Below are positions 16,995 to 26,787 of a DNA stretch of 64,000 nucleotides, one piece after another. Every line of letters starts with the position of its first letter. The first letter of the stretch is position 1. A program made the position numbers and the translations under genes. A model generated the notes under the pieces. That model was not told the DNA's origin. It worked only from the letters and a program-made list of their open reading frames with translations, and made no database searches. This DNA is from Comamonas terrae (lineage in GTDB: Bacteria > Pseudomonadota > Gammaproteobacteria > Burkholderiales > Burkholderiaceae_C), in contig NZ_BCNT01000005.1 of the NCBI RefSeq assembly GCF_001544075.1, positions 310,001-374,000 of the forward strand, in the 5' to 3' direction.

Positions 16995-18172
16995 GAATAG
17001 CTTTTATTATTACAGGTCTTTCCACTGGAGGGGCTGAGGCGATGCTCTATAAACTCATGCAGCTCATCGACCGGAATCGATTTGAGCCATATGTTATATC
17101 GTTGATGGATAAAGGGGTATTTGGCCCACGTATTGAAAAGCTTGGTATTCCTGTTTTTGCATTAGGGATGAAGAAAAATTTTCCGAGCCCTCTGAAACTA
17201 TTAAGCTTGGTTAAATATTTGCGTAGAATTCAGCCAGAAGTCGTGCATACGTGGATGTACCATGCCGATTTCTTGGGTGGATTGGCAGCGCGGTTGGCGG
17301 GGTGTGAACAGGTGATTTGGTGCATTCGCCACAGCAATCTGTCAAAAACAGAAAACAAGCGCTCCACGCTCTGGGTAGTTAAGGCATGTGCGTTGCTGTC
17401 GCACCGTGTACCAGCAAAAATTATTTCTTGTTCGCAGCGGGCCAAAGAGGTCCATGCTGCGGTGGGCTATGCAGCAGACAAATTACACGTCATCCCCAAT
17501 GGTTTTGATTTAAGCCGCTTTGTGCCTGACATAACAGCGCGCACCAGCGTTCGCACTGAATTAGAGTTGGAGACTGATGCGCCTTTAGTGGGTTTGATTG
17601 CGCGCTTTGATTCGCAAAAAAACCATTTCGGTTTTGTCGAAGCTGCCGCTCAGGTGCGTGCGCAGATGCCAGATGTGCATTTTGTGCTGGCGGGTGCGGA
17701 TGTGGATGCCGCCAATGCCCTGCTGAACAGCGCCATTGCCGCAAAGGGTTTGCAGGCGCATATGCACCTGCTGGGGCGGCGCGATGATGTGCCGCGCCTG
17801 ATGGCTTCGCTGGATGTGCTGGCCTCCAGCTCGCATGGCGAGGCCTTCCCCAATGTGCTGGGCGAGGCCATGGCTTGCGGCGTACCCTGCGTGGTGACGG
17901 ACGTAGGCGATAGCGCCGAGATCGTGGGTAACACTGGGCGTGTGGTGGCTGCGGGCGATATGGCTGGTTTGGCGCAGGGATTGGTAGACGTTTTGAACTT
18001 TCCGCCTGAAAAGAAAGCAGTCCTTGGCGAACAAGCGCGCGCGCGGGTTGCAGCCCGTTACGAGATTGGTCACATAGTGCGTTTGTACGAGGTGTTTTAC
18101 GAACATGTGGCGCGGAGCGAGGTTTTGTGGGAGGCCCACCCTCTGGCCGATAATGACAGCGATAGCAAGTAA
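16991..18172 (+). CDS. Glycosyltransferase, family GT4
   Basis: A 393-residue GT-B enzyme starting MRIAFIITGLSTGGAEAML, with donor-domain motifs VIPNGFDLSRF, GLIARFDSQKNHFGFVEAA, LLGRRDDVPRLMASLDVLAS and SSHGEAFPNVLGEAMACGVP (E-x7-E). It belongs to the group of WcaL/PelF-like GT4 enzymes acting in polysaccharide assembly. Start ATG 16991 overlaps the wzy stop and follows a G-rich Shine-Dalgarno. The first about 560 bases are AT-rich and the rest clearly GC-richer, so the gene is compositionally mosaic. Donor sugar unknown; GalNAc or GalNAcA is a guess from the pathway genes nearby. Confidence 0.85.
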   Translation: MRIAFIITGLSTGGAEAMLYKLMQLIDRNRFEPYVISLMDKGVFGPRIEKLGIPVFALGMKKNFPSPLKLLSLVKYLRRIQPEVVHTWMYHADFLGGLAARLAGCEQVIWCIRHSNLSKTENKRSTLWVVKACALLSHRVPAKIISCSQRAKEVHAAVGYAADKLHVIPNGFDLSRFVPDITARTSVRTELELETDAPLVGLIARFDSQKNHFGFVEAAAQVRAQMPDVHFVLAGADVDAANALLNSAIAAKGLQAHMHLLGRRDDVPRLMASLDVLASSSHGEAFPNVLGEAMACGVPCVVTDVGDSAEIVGNTGRVVAAGDMAGLAQGLVDVLNFPPEKKAVLGEQARARVAARYEIGHIVRLYEVFYEHVARSEVLWEAHPLADNDSDSK

Positions 18173-18184
18173 AAGGTATTTCAG

Positions 18185-20182
18185 ATGTGCGGTTTCGTGG
18201 GATTTTTAACCGCAGGCCAGTGGGCGCGCGATGAAGTAGCGCCAGGTCTGCTGGAGCGCATGGCGGAAACCATCGTGCACCGGGGGCCCGATAGTGCTGG
18301 TTATTGGCATGATGCGGCTGGCGGGATTGCGCTGGGCCACCGGCGGCTCGCGATTGTGGAGCTTTCGCCCGCCGGCGCGCAGCCCATGCGGTCGGCTTGT
18401 GGGCGGTATGTGATGGCCTTTAATGGCGAGATCTACAACCACTTGGATTTGCGCAGGCAACTAGGCACTAAGGAGCACTCTCACCCCTCCCCTCTCGCAG
18501 GGGGAGAGGATGGCAATGCTGGGTGGCGTGGGCATTCGGATACGGAAACGCTGCTGGCCGGATTTAGTGTCTGGGGTCTGCGTGCGACTCTTGAACGCTG
18601 CGTTGGGATGTTTGCCATTGCCGTGTGGGATAAGAAGGAGCGCAGTTTGACCCTGGCGCGTGACCGCCTGGGTGAAAAGCCGCTGTATTACGGCTGGCAA
18701 GGACAGGGTGCAGATGCCAGCCTGCTGTTTGGCTCGGATCTAGCTGCGCTCAAGGCGCACCCGGCGTTTGCTGCCGATATCAACCGCGATGCGCTGTCGC
18801 TGTATATGCGCCACAACGCTATTGCTGCGCCGCATTCCATTTATCGAGGTATTTGCAAACTGCAGCCGGGTTGCTTGCTGACTGCGTCGCTGGCTCAGCG
18901 CGAGCCAAAGATAGAAGCATATTGGTCGTTGCCGCAGGTGGCGCTGCAAGGTGCAGCTACGCCTTTTGCAGGTACAGAGGTCGAAGCGGTGGATGCACTG
19001 GAGGCGCTGCTCAAAGATGCCGTGCGCCAGCAGATGATGGCCGACGTGCCGCTGGGCGCATTTCTGTCGGGTGGGATTGATTCATCCACCGTGGTGGCGC
19101 TGATGCAGGCGCAAAGCCAGCGGCCAGTCAAGACTTTCACTATCGGCTTTAACGAACAAGGCTATAACGAAGCCTTGCACGCCAAGGCGGTGGCGCATCA
19201 TTTGGGAACAGACCACACAGAGCTGTACGTTACGCCCCAGCAGGCGCTGGATGTCATCCCAAAACTGCCGCAGCTATACAGCGAGCCATTTTCAGATTCG
19301 TCGCAAATTCCCACCTTCTTGGTCAGCCAGTTGGCCCGCCAGCAGGTGACGGTGTCGCTTTCGGGCGATGCGGGCGATGAGCTGTTTGCTGGCTACAGCC
19401 GCTATCTGTTCACACGCAATTTGTGGCGTAAGCTGGAGAGCCTGCCGCAGTCGTTGCGTCGCTTGGGGGCAGCAGGCATTCAGGTACTATCACCTACGTC
19501 GTGGAATACTTTGTGCAAGCCGGTACAGCCGCTGCTGCCAGCCTCGCTGCGCCAGTCCAATATGGGTGACAAACTGCACAAGGGCGCTGCATTGCTCAAT
19601 GCCCGTAGCGTGGATGAACTCTATCTGGACTTGGTTACCCATTGGAAGCCCGATGACTTGGTGCTGGGCGCTATCGAACCCTTTACCCCCTTGCGCGGAA
19701 ATCCGCTGTCTCTGACAGGGCTGGACGAGGTGCAGCGCATGATGGTGCTGGATGCCGTCACTTACCTGCCCGACGATATATTGTGCAAGGTAGACCGCGC
19801 CGCCATGGGGGTGTCGCTGGAGACGCGCGTGCCTTTTCTTGACCACCGTGTGGTGGAATTTGCATGGAAATTGCCCCAGCACTTAAAGCTGCGCGGCAGC
19901 GTAGGTAAGTGGGCTCTGCGCCAGGTGCTGTACCGCCATGTGCCCAGAGAAATGATAGAGCGCCCCAAGATGGGGTTTGGTGTGCCCCTTGACGAATGGC
20001 TGCGTGGCCCGCTGCGCGACTGGGCGGAGGATTTGCTCAGCGAATCGCGCTTGCGTCAGGAGGGCTATTTCAACCCTGTGCCTATTCGGCAGAAATGGAA
20101 CGAGCATGTTAGTGGTAAACGCAATTGGCAACATCATTTGTGGGATGTTTTGATGTTTCAGGCTTGGTTGACAGAGTATTAG
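18185..20182 (+). CDS. Asparagine-synthase-like glutamine amidotransferase (sugar uronamide formation)
   Basis: A 665-residue class II glutamine amidotransferase. Cys2 (MCGFVGF) is the N-terminal nucleophile; IVHRGPDSAGYW and FNGEIYNH belong to the glutaminase domain. The synthetase domain has the PP-loop LSGGIDSSTV near residue 295. In polysaccharide clusters such proteins (WbpS of P. aeruginosa, WbtH of Francisella) are thought to amidate galactosaminuronic acid rather than aspartate. The adjoining WbpO/WbpP genes support this. Residues about 97-115 are an extra segment encoded by a REP-like hairpin and absent from the family pattern I know. Confidence 0.85.
   Translation: MCGFVGFLTAGQWARDEVAPGLLERMAETIVHRGPDSAGYWHDAAGGIALGHRRLAIVELSPAGAQPMRSACGRYVMAFNGEIYNHLDLRRQLGTKEHSHPSPLAGGEDGNAGWRGHSDTETLLAGFSVWGLRATLERCVGMFAIAVWDKKERSLTLARDRLGEKPLYYGWQGQGADASLLFGSDLAALKAHPAFAADINRDALSLYMRHNAIAAPHSIYRGICKLQPGCLLTASLAQREPKIEAYWSLPQVALQGAATPFAGTEVEAVDALEALLKDAVRQQMMADVPLGAFLSGGIDSSTVVALMQAQSQRPVKTFTIGFNEQGYNEALHAKAVAHHLGTDHTELYVTPQQALDVIPKLPQLYSEPFSDSSQIPTFLVSQLARQQVTVSLSGDAGDELFAGYSRYLFTRNLWRKLESLPQSLRRLGAAGIQVLSPTSWNTLCKPVQPLLPASLRQSNMGDKLHKGAALLNARSVDELYLDLVTHWKPDDLVLGAIEPFTPLRGNPLSLTGLDEVQRMMVLDAVTYLPDDILCKVDRAAMGVSLETRVPFLDHRVVEFAWKLPQHLKLRGSVGKWALRQVLYRHVPREMIERPKMGFGVPLDEWLRGPLRDWAEDLLSESRLRQEGYFNPVPIRQKWNEHVSGKRNWQHHLWDVLMFQAWLTEY
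18473..18520. repeat. REP-like hairpin inserted in frame within a coding gene
   Basis: CTCTCACCCCTCCCCTCTC, a GCAG turn, then GGGGAGAGGATGG form a hairpin of the common REP type (CCCTCTCCC...GGGAGAGGG). It lies inside the amidotransferase gene and keeps the frame, encoding an odd Ser/Pro/Gly-rich stretch (HSHPSPLAGGEDGNAG). Confidence 0.75.
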
Positions 20183-20230
20183 TGAAAACGTTGATTAAAG
20201 TAATTTTGGATATTAAAGATTAGAGAAATC

Positions 20231-21517
20231 ATGAAAAAATTTGAAGACGTAAAACTGGCAATTATCGGACTTGGTTATGTTGGCCTGCCTCTGGCAGTTG
20301 AATTTGGTAAAAAATATCCGACACTTGGTTTCGATATTAATAAAGCACGCTTGGCTGAATTGGCGTCTGGGCATGACCATACCTTGGAAGTTGAGGATGA
20401 GGAGCTAGCGCAAGCTACATTGCTTTCTTACAGTAGCGAACTCGATGAGCTTGCCAAGTGCAATGTTTTTATCGTTACTGTTCCAACACCAATTAATGCA
20501 CACAAGCAGCCGGATTTAACGCCGCTTATTAAAGCTAGCGAAACTATAGGTAAGGTTCTGAAAAAGGGTGGGGTAGTGATCTATGAGTCTACGGTGTACC
20601 CTGGCGCCACAGAAGAAGATTGCGTACCTGTTCTTGAAAGAGTATCCGGTTTGAAATTTAACCAGGATTTTTTCGCGGGTTATAGCCCCGAGCGTATCAA
20701 TCCGGGTGATAAAGAGCATCGTGTTACAAGCATTTTGAAAGTGACTTCAGGGTCGACGCCTGAAATTGCTAATTTTGTTGATGAACTGTACCGATCTATT
20801 ATCGTGGCTGGTACACATAAAGCCAGCTCTATTAAGGTGGCTGAAGCAGCGAAAGTGATTGAAAATACGCAGCGCGATGTGAATATTGGATTGATTAATG
20901 AGTTGGCACTTATTTTCAATAAACTAGATATTGATACTGAAGACGTGCTGAAGGCCGCTGGGACGAAGTGGAATTTTTTGCCCTTCCGACCGGGATTGGT
21001 GGGAGGACACTGTATAGGCGTGGATCCATATTATCTAACCCATAAAGCCCAATCTGTGGGCTACCATCCAGAGATTATTCTTGCTGGCCGACGATTAAAT
21101 GATGGCATGGGCACATATGTGGTTGGTCAGTTGGTGAAAGAGATGCTGAGAAAATGCATTCAGGTGAATGGATCCAAGGTGTTGGTATTGGGTTTGACCT
21201 TTAAAGAGAATTGCCCAGACCTGCGTAACACGCGCGTGGTGGATATTATTTCTGAACTTAAGGAATACGGCATTGAAGTGGACTGCTTTGATCCTTGGGT
21301 TAGTGCCGAAGAAGCGCAGCATGAGTATGGCATTGATGTCGTGACGCAAGAGAATCAATTGAAATGCAATGAATATAATGCCATTATTCTTGCTGTTGCG
21401 CATAAACAGTTTTCCAAAATGGGTGGCAAGGGTATTCGTAAGCTGGGAAAGGATGTACATGTGCTTTACGATTTGAAGTATATTTTGAGTGCTGATGAGT
21501 CGGATATCCGGTTGTAA
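20231..21517 (+). CDS. tviB: UDP-N-acetylhexosamine 6-dehydrogenase (WbpO/TviB type)
   Basis: A 428-residue nucleotide-sugar dehydrogenase that oxidises C6 of UDP-GlcNAc or UDP-GalNAc to the uronic acid, using two NAD. The N-terminal Rossmann motif is [18 protein letters not shown], followed by [18 protein letters not shown]. The catalytic Cys (about residue 261) is in [17 protein letters not shown]. The C-terminal domain has [19 protein letters not shown]. Sequence style is closest to WbpO/TviB rather than to Ugd. Paired with the WbpP/TviC epimerase next door, the product is expected to be UDP-GalNAcA. Confidence 0.92.
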   Translation: MKKFEDVKLAIIGLGYVGLPLAVEFGKKYPTLGFDINKARLAELASGHDHTLEVEDEELAQATLLSYSSELDELAKCNVFIVTVPTPINAHKQPDLTPLIKASETIGKVLKKGGVVIYESTVYPGATEEDCVPVLERVSGLKFNQDFFAGYSPERINPGDKEHRVTSILKVTSGSTPEIANFVDELYRSIIVAGTHKASSIKVAEAAKVIENTQRDVNIGLINELALIFNKLDIDTEDVLKAAGTKWNFLPFRPGLVGGHCIGVDPYYLTHKAQSVGYHPEIILAGRRLNDGMGTYVVGQLVKEMLRKCIQVNGSKVLVLGLTFKENCPDLRNTRVVDIISELKEYGIEVDCFDPWVSAEEAQHEYGIDVVTQENQLKCNEYNAIILAVAHKQFSKMGGKGIRKLGKDVHVLYDLKYILSADESDIRL

Positions 21518-21518
21518 T

Positions 21519-22538
21519 ATGGAAAAATACGCTAAATTAAGAACATATCTGTTAAAAAATCAAGCTACTTGGCTGGTGACTGGTGTAGCAGGTTTCATTG
21601 GCTCTAACCTTTTGGAGCATTTGTTAAAGCTCAACCAGAGAGTTGTAGGATTGGATAATTTTGCCACGGGACATCAGCACAATCTTGATGAAGTGCAGAG
21701 TTTGGTTTCTGAGCAGCAATGGAAAAATTTTAATTTTATCGAAGGTGATATTCGTGCTTTGACTGATTGTCAGAGAGCCTGTATGGGCGTAGATTATGTA
21801 TTGCATCAAGCTGCTCTGGGATCTGTCCCGCGCTCCATCAACGACCCAATTACCACCAATTTTACCAATATAGGTGGTTTTTTAAATATGCTGGTTGCAG
21901 CGCGTGATGCCAAGGTCAAAAGCTTTACCTATGCAGCCAGTAGCTCCACATATGGTGATCATCCAGCTTTACCCAAGGTGGAGGCGCACATTGGTAAGCC
22001 GCTATCGCCCTATGCAGTAACAAAGTATGTAAACGAACTGTATGCCGACGTGTTTGCACGTACCTATGATTTTAAAACCATAGGCTTGCGTTATTTCAAT
22101 GTGTTTGGTCAACGTCAAGACCCCAATGGTGCTTATGCGGCTGTTATTCCAAAATGGGCCGCAGCCATGATCCAGGGTGATGAAATATTCATCAATGGTG
22201 ATGGAGAAACCAGTCGAGATTTTTGTTTTATTGAAAATGCAGTGCAAGCGAACTTGCTTGCAGCAACTGCAGGCGATGATGAAAAAAATGAAGTCTATAA
22301 CGTTGCGGTAGGAGACCGTACCACGTTGAACGATTTATTTCACGCTTTGCAAGTCGCATTGGCAAAGAGTGGGAAAACTTATGGAAAAGAGCCGATTTAT
22401 CGTGAATTTCGAACTGGGGACGTTCGCCATTCACAAGCAGATATAAGCAAAGCGGCTGCCAAGTTAGGCTATACGCCTGAGTATCGGATATTGGAAGGCA
22501 TAGGGAAGGCCATGCCTTGGTATGTGGAGCATGTTTGA
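21519..22538 (+). CDS. wbpP: UDP-N-acetylglucosamine 4-epimerase (WbpP/TviC type)
   Basis: A 339-residue extended SDR. The NAD motif [15 protein letters not shown] follows an N-terminal extension of about 20 residues typical of WbpP. It has the catalytic SPYAVTKY (YxxxK), the family segment [11 protein letters not shown] and [20 protein letters not shown]. WbpP interconverts UDP-GlcNAc and UDP-GalNAc, or the uronic acids. ATG 21519 follows the upstream stop by two bases and gives the WbpP-like N-terminus. The gene pair order matches tviB-tviC. Confidence 0.92.
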   Translation: MEKYAKLRTYLLKNQATWLVTGVAGFIGSNLLEHLLKLNQRVVGLDNFATGHQHNLDEVQSLVSEQQWKNFNFIEGDIRALTDCQRACMGVDYVLHQAALGSVPRSINDPITTNFTNIGGFLNMLVAARDAKVKSFTYAASSSTYGDHPALPKVEAHIGKPLSPYAVTKYVNELYADVFARTYDFKTIGLRYFNVFGQRQDPNGAYAAVIPKWAAAMIQGDEIFINGDGETSRDFCFIENAVQANLLAATAGDDEKNEVYNVAVGDRTTLNDLFHALQVALAKSGKTYGKEPIYREFRTGDVRHSQADISKAAAKLGYTPEYRILEGIGKAMPWYVEHV

Positions 22539-22822
22539 ATAAATGACTTGAGGAAAAATAAATTATAGATTATCTCTGCAGCTTTTAAGGACCGAAATAG
22601 GCTTGCCTCAACGGTTGGTCGATTTGCTGTATCCGTCGTATGATTGAGAATATTAACGAGTTATAAAAGTACGTTTTTTTAGAAAATAAAACCTCATGTT
22701 TGTACGAGTAATCCCATAAAAAAATTTTAATGATAAAAATAAATTATTTAATTGCTTCGTGCGCACCTTATTTCGAAAATAAATTTATTAATTACGCATG
22801 TTGATATTATTTGGTTGAAATA
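22539..22822. other. AT-rich gap within the polysaccharide cluster
   Basis: A 284-bp gap with long A/T runs and no coding frame or clear terminator. It may hold a secondary promoter for the downstream genes. I recognised no repeat in it. Confidence 0.4.
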
Positions 22823-23974
22823 ATGCGAACTATTGCCATTATCACGTCTCACGCACCTTCGTTAACTAATTTTCGTGCTCCACTAATACGTTTGCTGCAT
22901 TCCCAAGGAGTACAAGTGCTTGCCTTGGCCCCAAATTTTGACGAAAGCACGCGTGCCGCTGTTTACTCATTGGGGGCAACGCCAGTTGATTGCTCTATGG
23001 CTCGCACTGGCATGAACCCGTTGCGAGATGCTGTTAATACTTGGCGTATGGCACGGCTGTTACGACGTTTGAAACCGGATGTATCTCTTGGTTATTTCAT
23101 AAAACCAGTGATTTTTGGCACGTTGGCTGCTTGGTGGGGGGGCGTTCCGCGGCGTTTTGCCATGGTGGAGGGCTTAGGCTTCGTCTTTACGCCCACCGAT
23201 GATGGAGGCTTGCCATTTAAGCGTCGTTTGCTGAGGCGAATGGTGCTGTGGTTGTACAAGTTGGGGATGTCACGGGCCGAGCGGGTGATATTTTTGAATT
23301 CCGACGATCAAGCAGAGTTGGTCAATTCAGGTGTTTTGCCAGCTAGGAAGGGATTTCTACTTGGCGGGATTGGCGTGGATCTGGAGCATTGGGTGCCCGT
23401 TCCTCCAGTACTGCAGTCGCCGACCTTTATGCTTGTGGCCCGCCTGTTACGAGAAAAGGGCGTGGTGCAATATGCCGCTGCAGCACGTATCGTCAAGCAA
23501 AAGTATCCGAAAACGCGTTTCATCCTGCTGGGCGGACTGGACGATAACCCCGGCTCAATCACCGAGGCTGATGTACAGGCTTGGGTGGGCGAAGGCATCC
23601 TGGAGTGGTATGGCCATACCCCAGTAATGCCATGGATGACGCAAACCAGCGTGTATGTGCTGCCCTCGTATCGCGAGGGAGTACCAGTGAGCACGCAAGA
23701 GGCTATGGCCATGGGGCGTGCAGTGATTACTACAGACGTGCCGGGCTGCCGTCAAACGGTGATGGATGGTGTCAATGGTTTCCTCGTACCTCCTCGTAAT
23801 GTGCAGGCATTGGTTGAAAAGATGCAGTTGTTTATCGAGAAGCCTGAGTTAATTGCCACAATGGGGCAGGCAAGTCGCCGGCTCGCGGAAGAAAATTTTG
23901 ATGTACGTAAGGTCAATCAGCGGTTAGTTAACTTACTGCTTAGCGATGTACCCATGGGTTGGGTTGTCGAGTGA
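22823..23974 (+). CDS. Glycosyltransferase, GT4 (PglA-like)
   Basis: A 383-residue GT-B enzyme with N-terminal ITSHAPSLTNFRAPLIRLL, the stretch FAMVEGLGFVFT and donor-domain motifs MLVARLLREKGVVQYAAAA and LPSYREGVPVSTQEAMAMGR. The N-terminal pattern is that of the PglA/TuaC-like group that adds N-acetylgalactosamine to lipid-linked diNAcBac. This fits the PglC-PglD-PglE-PglF-like genes just downstream, so it probably adds the second sugar. ATG 22823 is used; an in-frame TTG at 22811 is also possible. Acceptor and donor are inferred. Confidence 0.83.
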   Translation: MRTIAIITSHAPSLTNFRAPLIRLLHSQGVQVLALAPNFDESTRAAVYSLGATPVDCSMARTGMNPLRDAVNTWRMARLLRRLKPDVSLGYFIKPVIFGTLAAWWGGVPRRFAMVEGLGFVFTPTDDGGLPFKRRLLRRMVLWLYKLGMSRAERVIFLNSDDQAELVNSGVLPARKGFLLGGIGVDLEHWVPVPPVLQSPTFMLVARLLREKGVVQYAAAARIVKQKYPKTRFILLGGLDDNPGSITEADVQAWVGEGILEWYGHTPVMPWMTQTSVYVLPSYREGVPVSTQEAMAMGRAVITTDVPGCRQTVMDGVNGFLVPPRNVQALVEKMQLFIEKPELIATMGQASRRLAEENFDVRKVNQRLVNLLLSDVPMGWVVE

Positions 23975-24224
23975 CACCTATTTTGTCGCTCGGGGCTATC
24001 TTTATTGGTGATCTCTCAATGCAGATGTAATGTTGTGACACGCTGCTTCAAGCGGGTGTTTTCTGTATAAATGATTGCTATATTCACATAAGTTCGTCGG
24101 AAAGTTTAATTATTTTATTTACTAATGAAACTATTGGTGCGCATGTTTATTGATGCATGCAAAAAATAATGACTAATGCCATTCGATAGCAGAAAAAATA
24201 TTAGTGAGGTAAATCTATAAAATT
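23975..24224. other. AT-rich gap before the initiating transferase gene
   Basis: 250 bp of AT-rich sequence without coding potential. No terminator or named repeat was seen. It may contain a promoter. Confidence 0.35.
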
Positions 24225-24821
24225 ATGAAGCGTCTTTTGGATTTTACCGCTGTTCTGTTCGGGTTAATTATACTGGCTTTGCCATTGTTAGCTCTTATTG
24301 CGTTAATTCGCATTAAGTTGGGTAGTCCAGTATTTTTTCGCCAATTGCGCCCAGGGCTGCGTGGAAAATCGTTTGAAATGATCAAGTTCCGCACCATGAC
24401 GGATGAGTGCGGCCCGGATGGGCAATTGCTGCCTGATGCTGTGCGGCTGACGCCTTTGGGTCGTTTTTTACGGGCAACGAGCCTAGACGAATTGCCCGAA
24501 CTGTGGAATGTGCTCAAAGGCGACATGAGCTTGGTGGGGCCGCGTCCGTTGCTGATGGAGTACCTGCCTTTGTATACACCTGAGCAGGCTCGCCGCCATG
24601 AGGTACGCCCGGGGGTGACTGGCTGGGCGCAGGTGAATGGACGCAATGCCATCAGTTGGGAAGAAAAATTTGCATTGGATGTGTGGTACGTGGAGCATCA
24701 AAGCCTGTGGCTGGACATCAAGATTTTGTGGTTGACGGTGAAAAAGGTGCTGGTGCGTGATGGCATCAGCGCGGCGGGTGAAGCGACGATGAGCAAGTTC
24801 ACGGGTCGCAAGACGCCATAA
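24225..24821 (+). CDS. pglC: Initiating phosphoglycosyl transferase (PglC-like)
   Basis: A 198-residue monotopic phosphoglycosyl transferase, the small form without the N-terminal membrane domains of WcaJ or WbaP. One hydrophobic hairpin (about residues 8-30) is followed by SPVFFRQLRPGLRGKSFEMI, KFRTM, the catalytic Asp-Glu pair at 88-89 (TSLDELPELWNVLKGDMSLV), VGPRPLL and RPGVTGWAQVNGRN. It transfers phospho-sugar, probably phospho-diNAcBac, to undecaprenyl phosphate and starts the repeat unit. The first about 110 bases are AT-rich and the rest GC-rich. The substrate is inferred from the PglD/E/F-like neighbours. Confidence 0.88.
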   Translation: MKRLLDFTAVLFGLIILALPLLALIALIRIKLGSPVFFRQLRPGLRGKSFEMIKFRTMTDECGPDGQLLPDAVRLTPLGRFLRATSLDELPELWNVLKGDMSLVGPRPLLMEYLPLYTPEQARRHEVRPGVTGWAQVNGRNAISWEEKFALDVWYVEHQSLWLDIKILWLTVKKVLVRDGISAAGEATMSKFTGRKTP

Positions 24822-24907
24822 CATGATGCCTATCTCAAGCAAAAGCCACTTGTGTGCTTGTCTAGTAAGCTTGGCTAGCTATATTTAAAAGAGCGAAAGG
24901 CGCATAG

Positions 24908-25573
24908 GTGTCTCCCTTGGAAGATTTGTTCGCTGTTTACGGCGCTAGCGGGTGTGGCCGTGGCGTGATGCCATTGGCTCGCCAGCAGTTGGTACAGGCC
25001 GGTATTGCGCCAGAGCGCTTGGTATTTGTGGATGATGGACTTGGGCCGGAGCGAGTGAATGGGCAGCGTTTGCTGACTTATGCGCAGTTTTTGGCAGAGC
25101 CCGCAGGCATGCGCCATGCGGTTCTGGCCATTGCCAACGGGACCGTGCGTGAAAAGCTTGCGGCTCGCCTGGCTCAGGACGGAGTGCAGTCGTGGAGCGT
25201 ACAGGCCGCAAATGTTGTTCGTATGGACGATGTGGAGTTGGGTGAGGGGGCTGCCCTTAGCCCGTTTGTGACACTGACCAGCAACATCCGTGTTGGCCGC
25301 CACTTTCATGCCAATCTTTATAGCTATGTGGAGCATGATTGCGTGATTGGCGACTTTGTCACTTTTGCACCGGGCGTGAAGTGCAACGGCAACATCGTGG
25401 TGGAAGACCATGCTTATATCGGTGCTGGTGCGGTGATCAAGCAAGGTGTGCCAGGAAAGCCGTTGGTGATTGGCCGAGGAGCTGTGGTCGGGATGGGGGC
25501 TGTTGTGACCAAAAGTGTGCCAGCCGGAACAACCGTTGTGGGGAATCCTGCGAGGCCGTTGCGGGCGGATTGA
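24908..25573 (+). CDS. pglD: Acetyltransferase, PglD-like (left-handed beta helix)
   Basis: A 221-residue O-/N-acetyltransferase that starts with GTG (AAAGG lies upstream). The N-terminal Rossmann-like part has [15 protein letters not shown]; the C-terminal hexapeptide repeats run from about residue 103 to the end. His143 in [13 protein letters not shown] aligns with the catalytic His of C. jejuni PglD. PglD acetylates the 4-amino group of the UDP-4-amino sugar to give UDP-N,N'-diacetylbacillosamine. The position between PglC-like and PglE-like genes supports the call. Confidence 0.87.
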   Translation: MSPLEDLFAVYGASGCGRGVMPLARQQLVQAGIAPERLVFVDDGLGPERVNGQRLLTYAQFLAEPAGMRHAVLAIANGTVREKLAARLAQDGVQSWSVQAANVVRMDDVELGEGAALSPFVTLTSNIRVGRHFHANLYSYVEHDCVIGDFVTFAPGVKCNGNIVVEDHAYIGAGAVIKQGVPGKPLVIGRGAVVGMGAVVTKSVPAGTTVVGNPARPLRAD

Positions 25574-25611
25574 GTAATTGTTGTGAAATAGAAGTGATCT
25601 GGATCTAGAAG

Positions 25612-26787
25612 ATGTTAAATACCCCGTTTTCTCCTTGGCCTAGTTTTACTGCTGAGGAGGCTGATGCTGTTCAGCAGGTGCTGCTGTCCAACAAGGTGAA
25701 CTATTGGACGGGCCAGGAGTGCCGTACGTTTGAAAAGGAGTTCGCTGCATGGACTGAAACAAGCCATGCTGTGGCCTTGGCCAACGGCACGCTGGCTCTG
25801 GATGTTGCACTCAAAGCGCTGGGTATTGGCCCGGGTGATGAGGTAGTAGTGACGCCGCGCACTTTCATTGCCAGCATTTCCTGTGTGGTCAATGCAGGCG
25901 CTACACCGGTATTTGCCGATGTGGAGCTCGATAGCGGCAATATTTCAGCAGACACCATTACCGAGGTACTGACGCCGCGCACCCGTGCCGTAATTTGCGT
26001 GCACTTGGCGGGCTGGCCCTGCGACATGGACCCGATCATGGCGCTCGCCGAGCAGCATGGCCTGAAGGTCATCGAAGACTGTGCCCAGGCACACGGAGCG
26101 CGGTACAAGGGGCGAAGCGTGGGGAGCATCGGCCATGTCGGAGCCTGGAGTTTTTGCCAGGACAAGATCATGACCACCGGCGGCGAAGGGGGCATGGTGA
26201 CGACCAATGACGAAGCCCTGTGGCGTGCCATGTGGAGCTTCAAGGATCATGGCAAGAGCTATGCGGCAGTGTATGAGCGTGAGCATGCACCGGGTTTTCG
26301 CTGGCTGCATGAGAGCTTTGGCACTAATTGGCGCATGCTGGAGATGCAAGCCGTCATAGGCCGTATTCAACTCAAACGCATGTCGGAATGGACTGCACTG
26401 CGTACGCGAAATGCGATGAACATTCTCGCCACATGCCGTAAATTCGCGGCGCTACGAGTGCCTGAGATTCCTGACAGCATCGAACATGCACATTACAAAT
26501 GCTATGCATATGTTGAACCTAATCAACTTGCTGGAGGCTGGAGCCGAGACCGCATTGTCTCGGAGATTAATGCATTAGGCGTTCCTTGCTACCAAGGCTC
26601 ATGCTCAGAGGTTTACTTGGAGAAAGCCTTTGATTCCACAGGTTGGAGGCCAGCGGAACGCCTACCTTCTGCCAAGGAGCTGGGCGACACCAGCCTGATG
26701 TTCCTAGTCCATCCGACTTTGACAGACGCGGAGGTTCAACAGACCTGTGATGCGATCAACGCAGTCTTGGAAAAAGCATGTCGTTGA
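25612..26787 (+). CDS. pglE: PLP-dependent sugar aminotransferase, PglE-like
   Basis: A 391-residue DegT/DnrJ/EryC1 aminotransferase. The Schiff-base lysine is near residue 185 in SFCQDKIMTTGGEGGMV. Other PLP-contact blocks are ALANGTLALDVALKALGI, TPRTFIASISCVVNAGATPV and EDCAQAHGA. It would transaminate the 4-keto sugar made by the downstream dehydratase, using glutamate, to UDP-4-amino-4,6-dideoxy-GlcNAc. It overlaps the next gene by ten bases, showing tight coupling. Confidence 0.9.
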   Translation: MLNTPFSPWPSFTAEEADAVQQVLLSNKVNYWTGQECRTFEKEFAAWTETSHAVALANGTLALDVALKALGIGPGDEVVVTPRTFIASISCVVNAGATPVFADVELDSGNISADTITEVLTPRTRAVICVHLAGWPCDMDPIMALAEQHGLKVIEDCAQAHGARYKGRSVGSIGHVGAWSFCQDKIMTTGGEGGMVTTNDEALWRAMWSFKDHGKSYAAVYEREHAPGFRWLHESFGTNWRMLEMQAVIGRIQLKRMSEWTALRTRNAMNILATCRKFAALRVPEIPDSIEHAHYKCYAYVEPNQLAGGWSRDRIVSEINALGVPCYQGSCSEVYLEKAFDSTGWRPAERLPSAKELGDTSLMFLVHPTLTDAEVQQTCDAINAVLEKACR

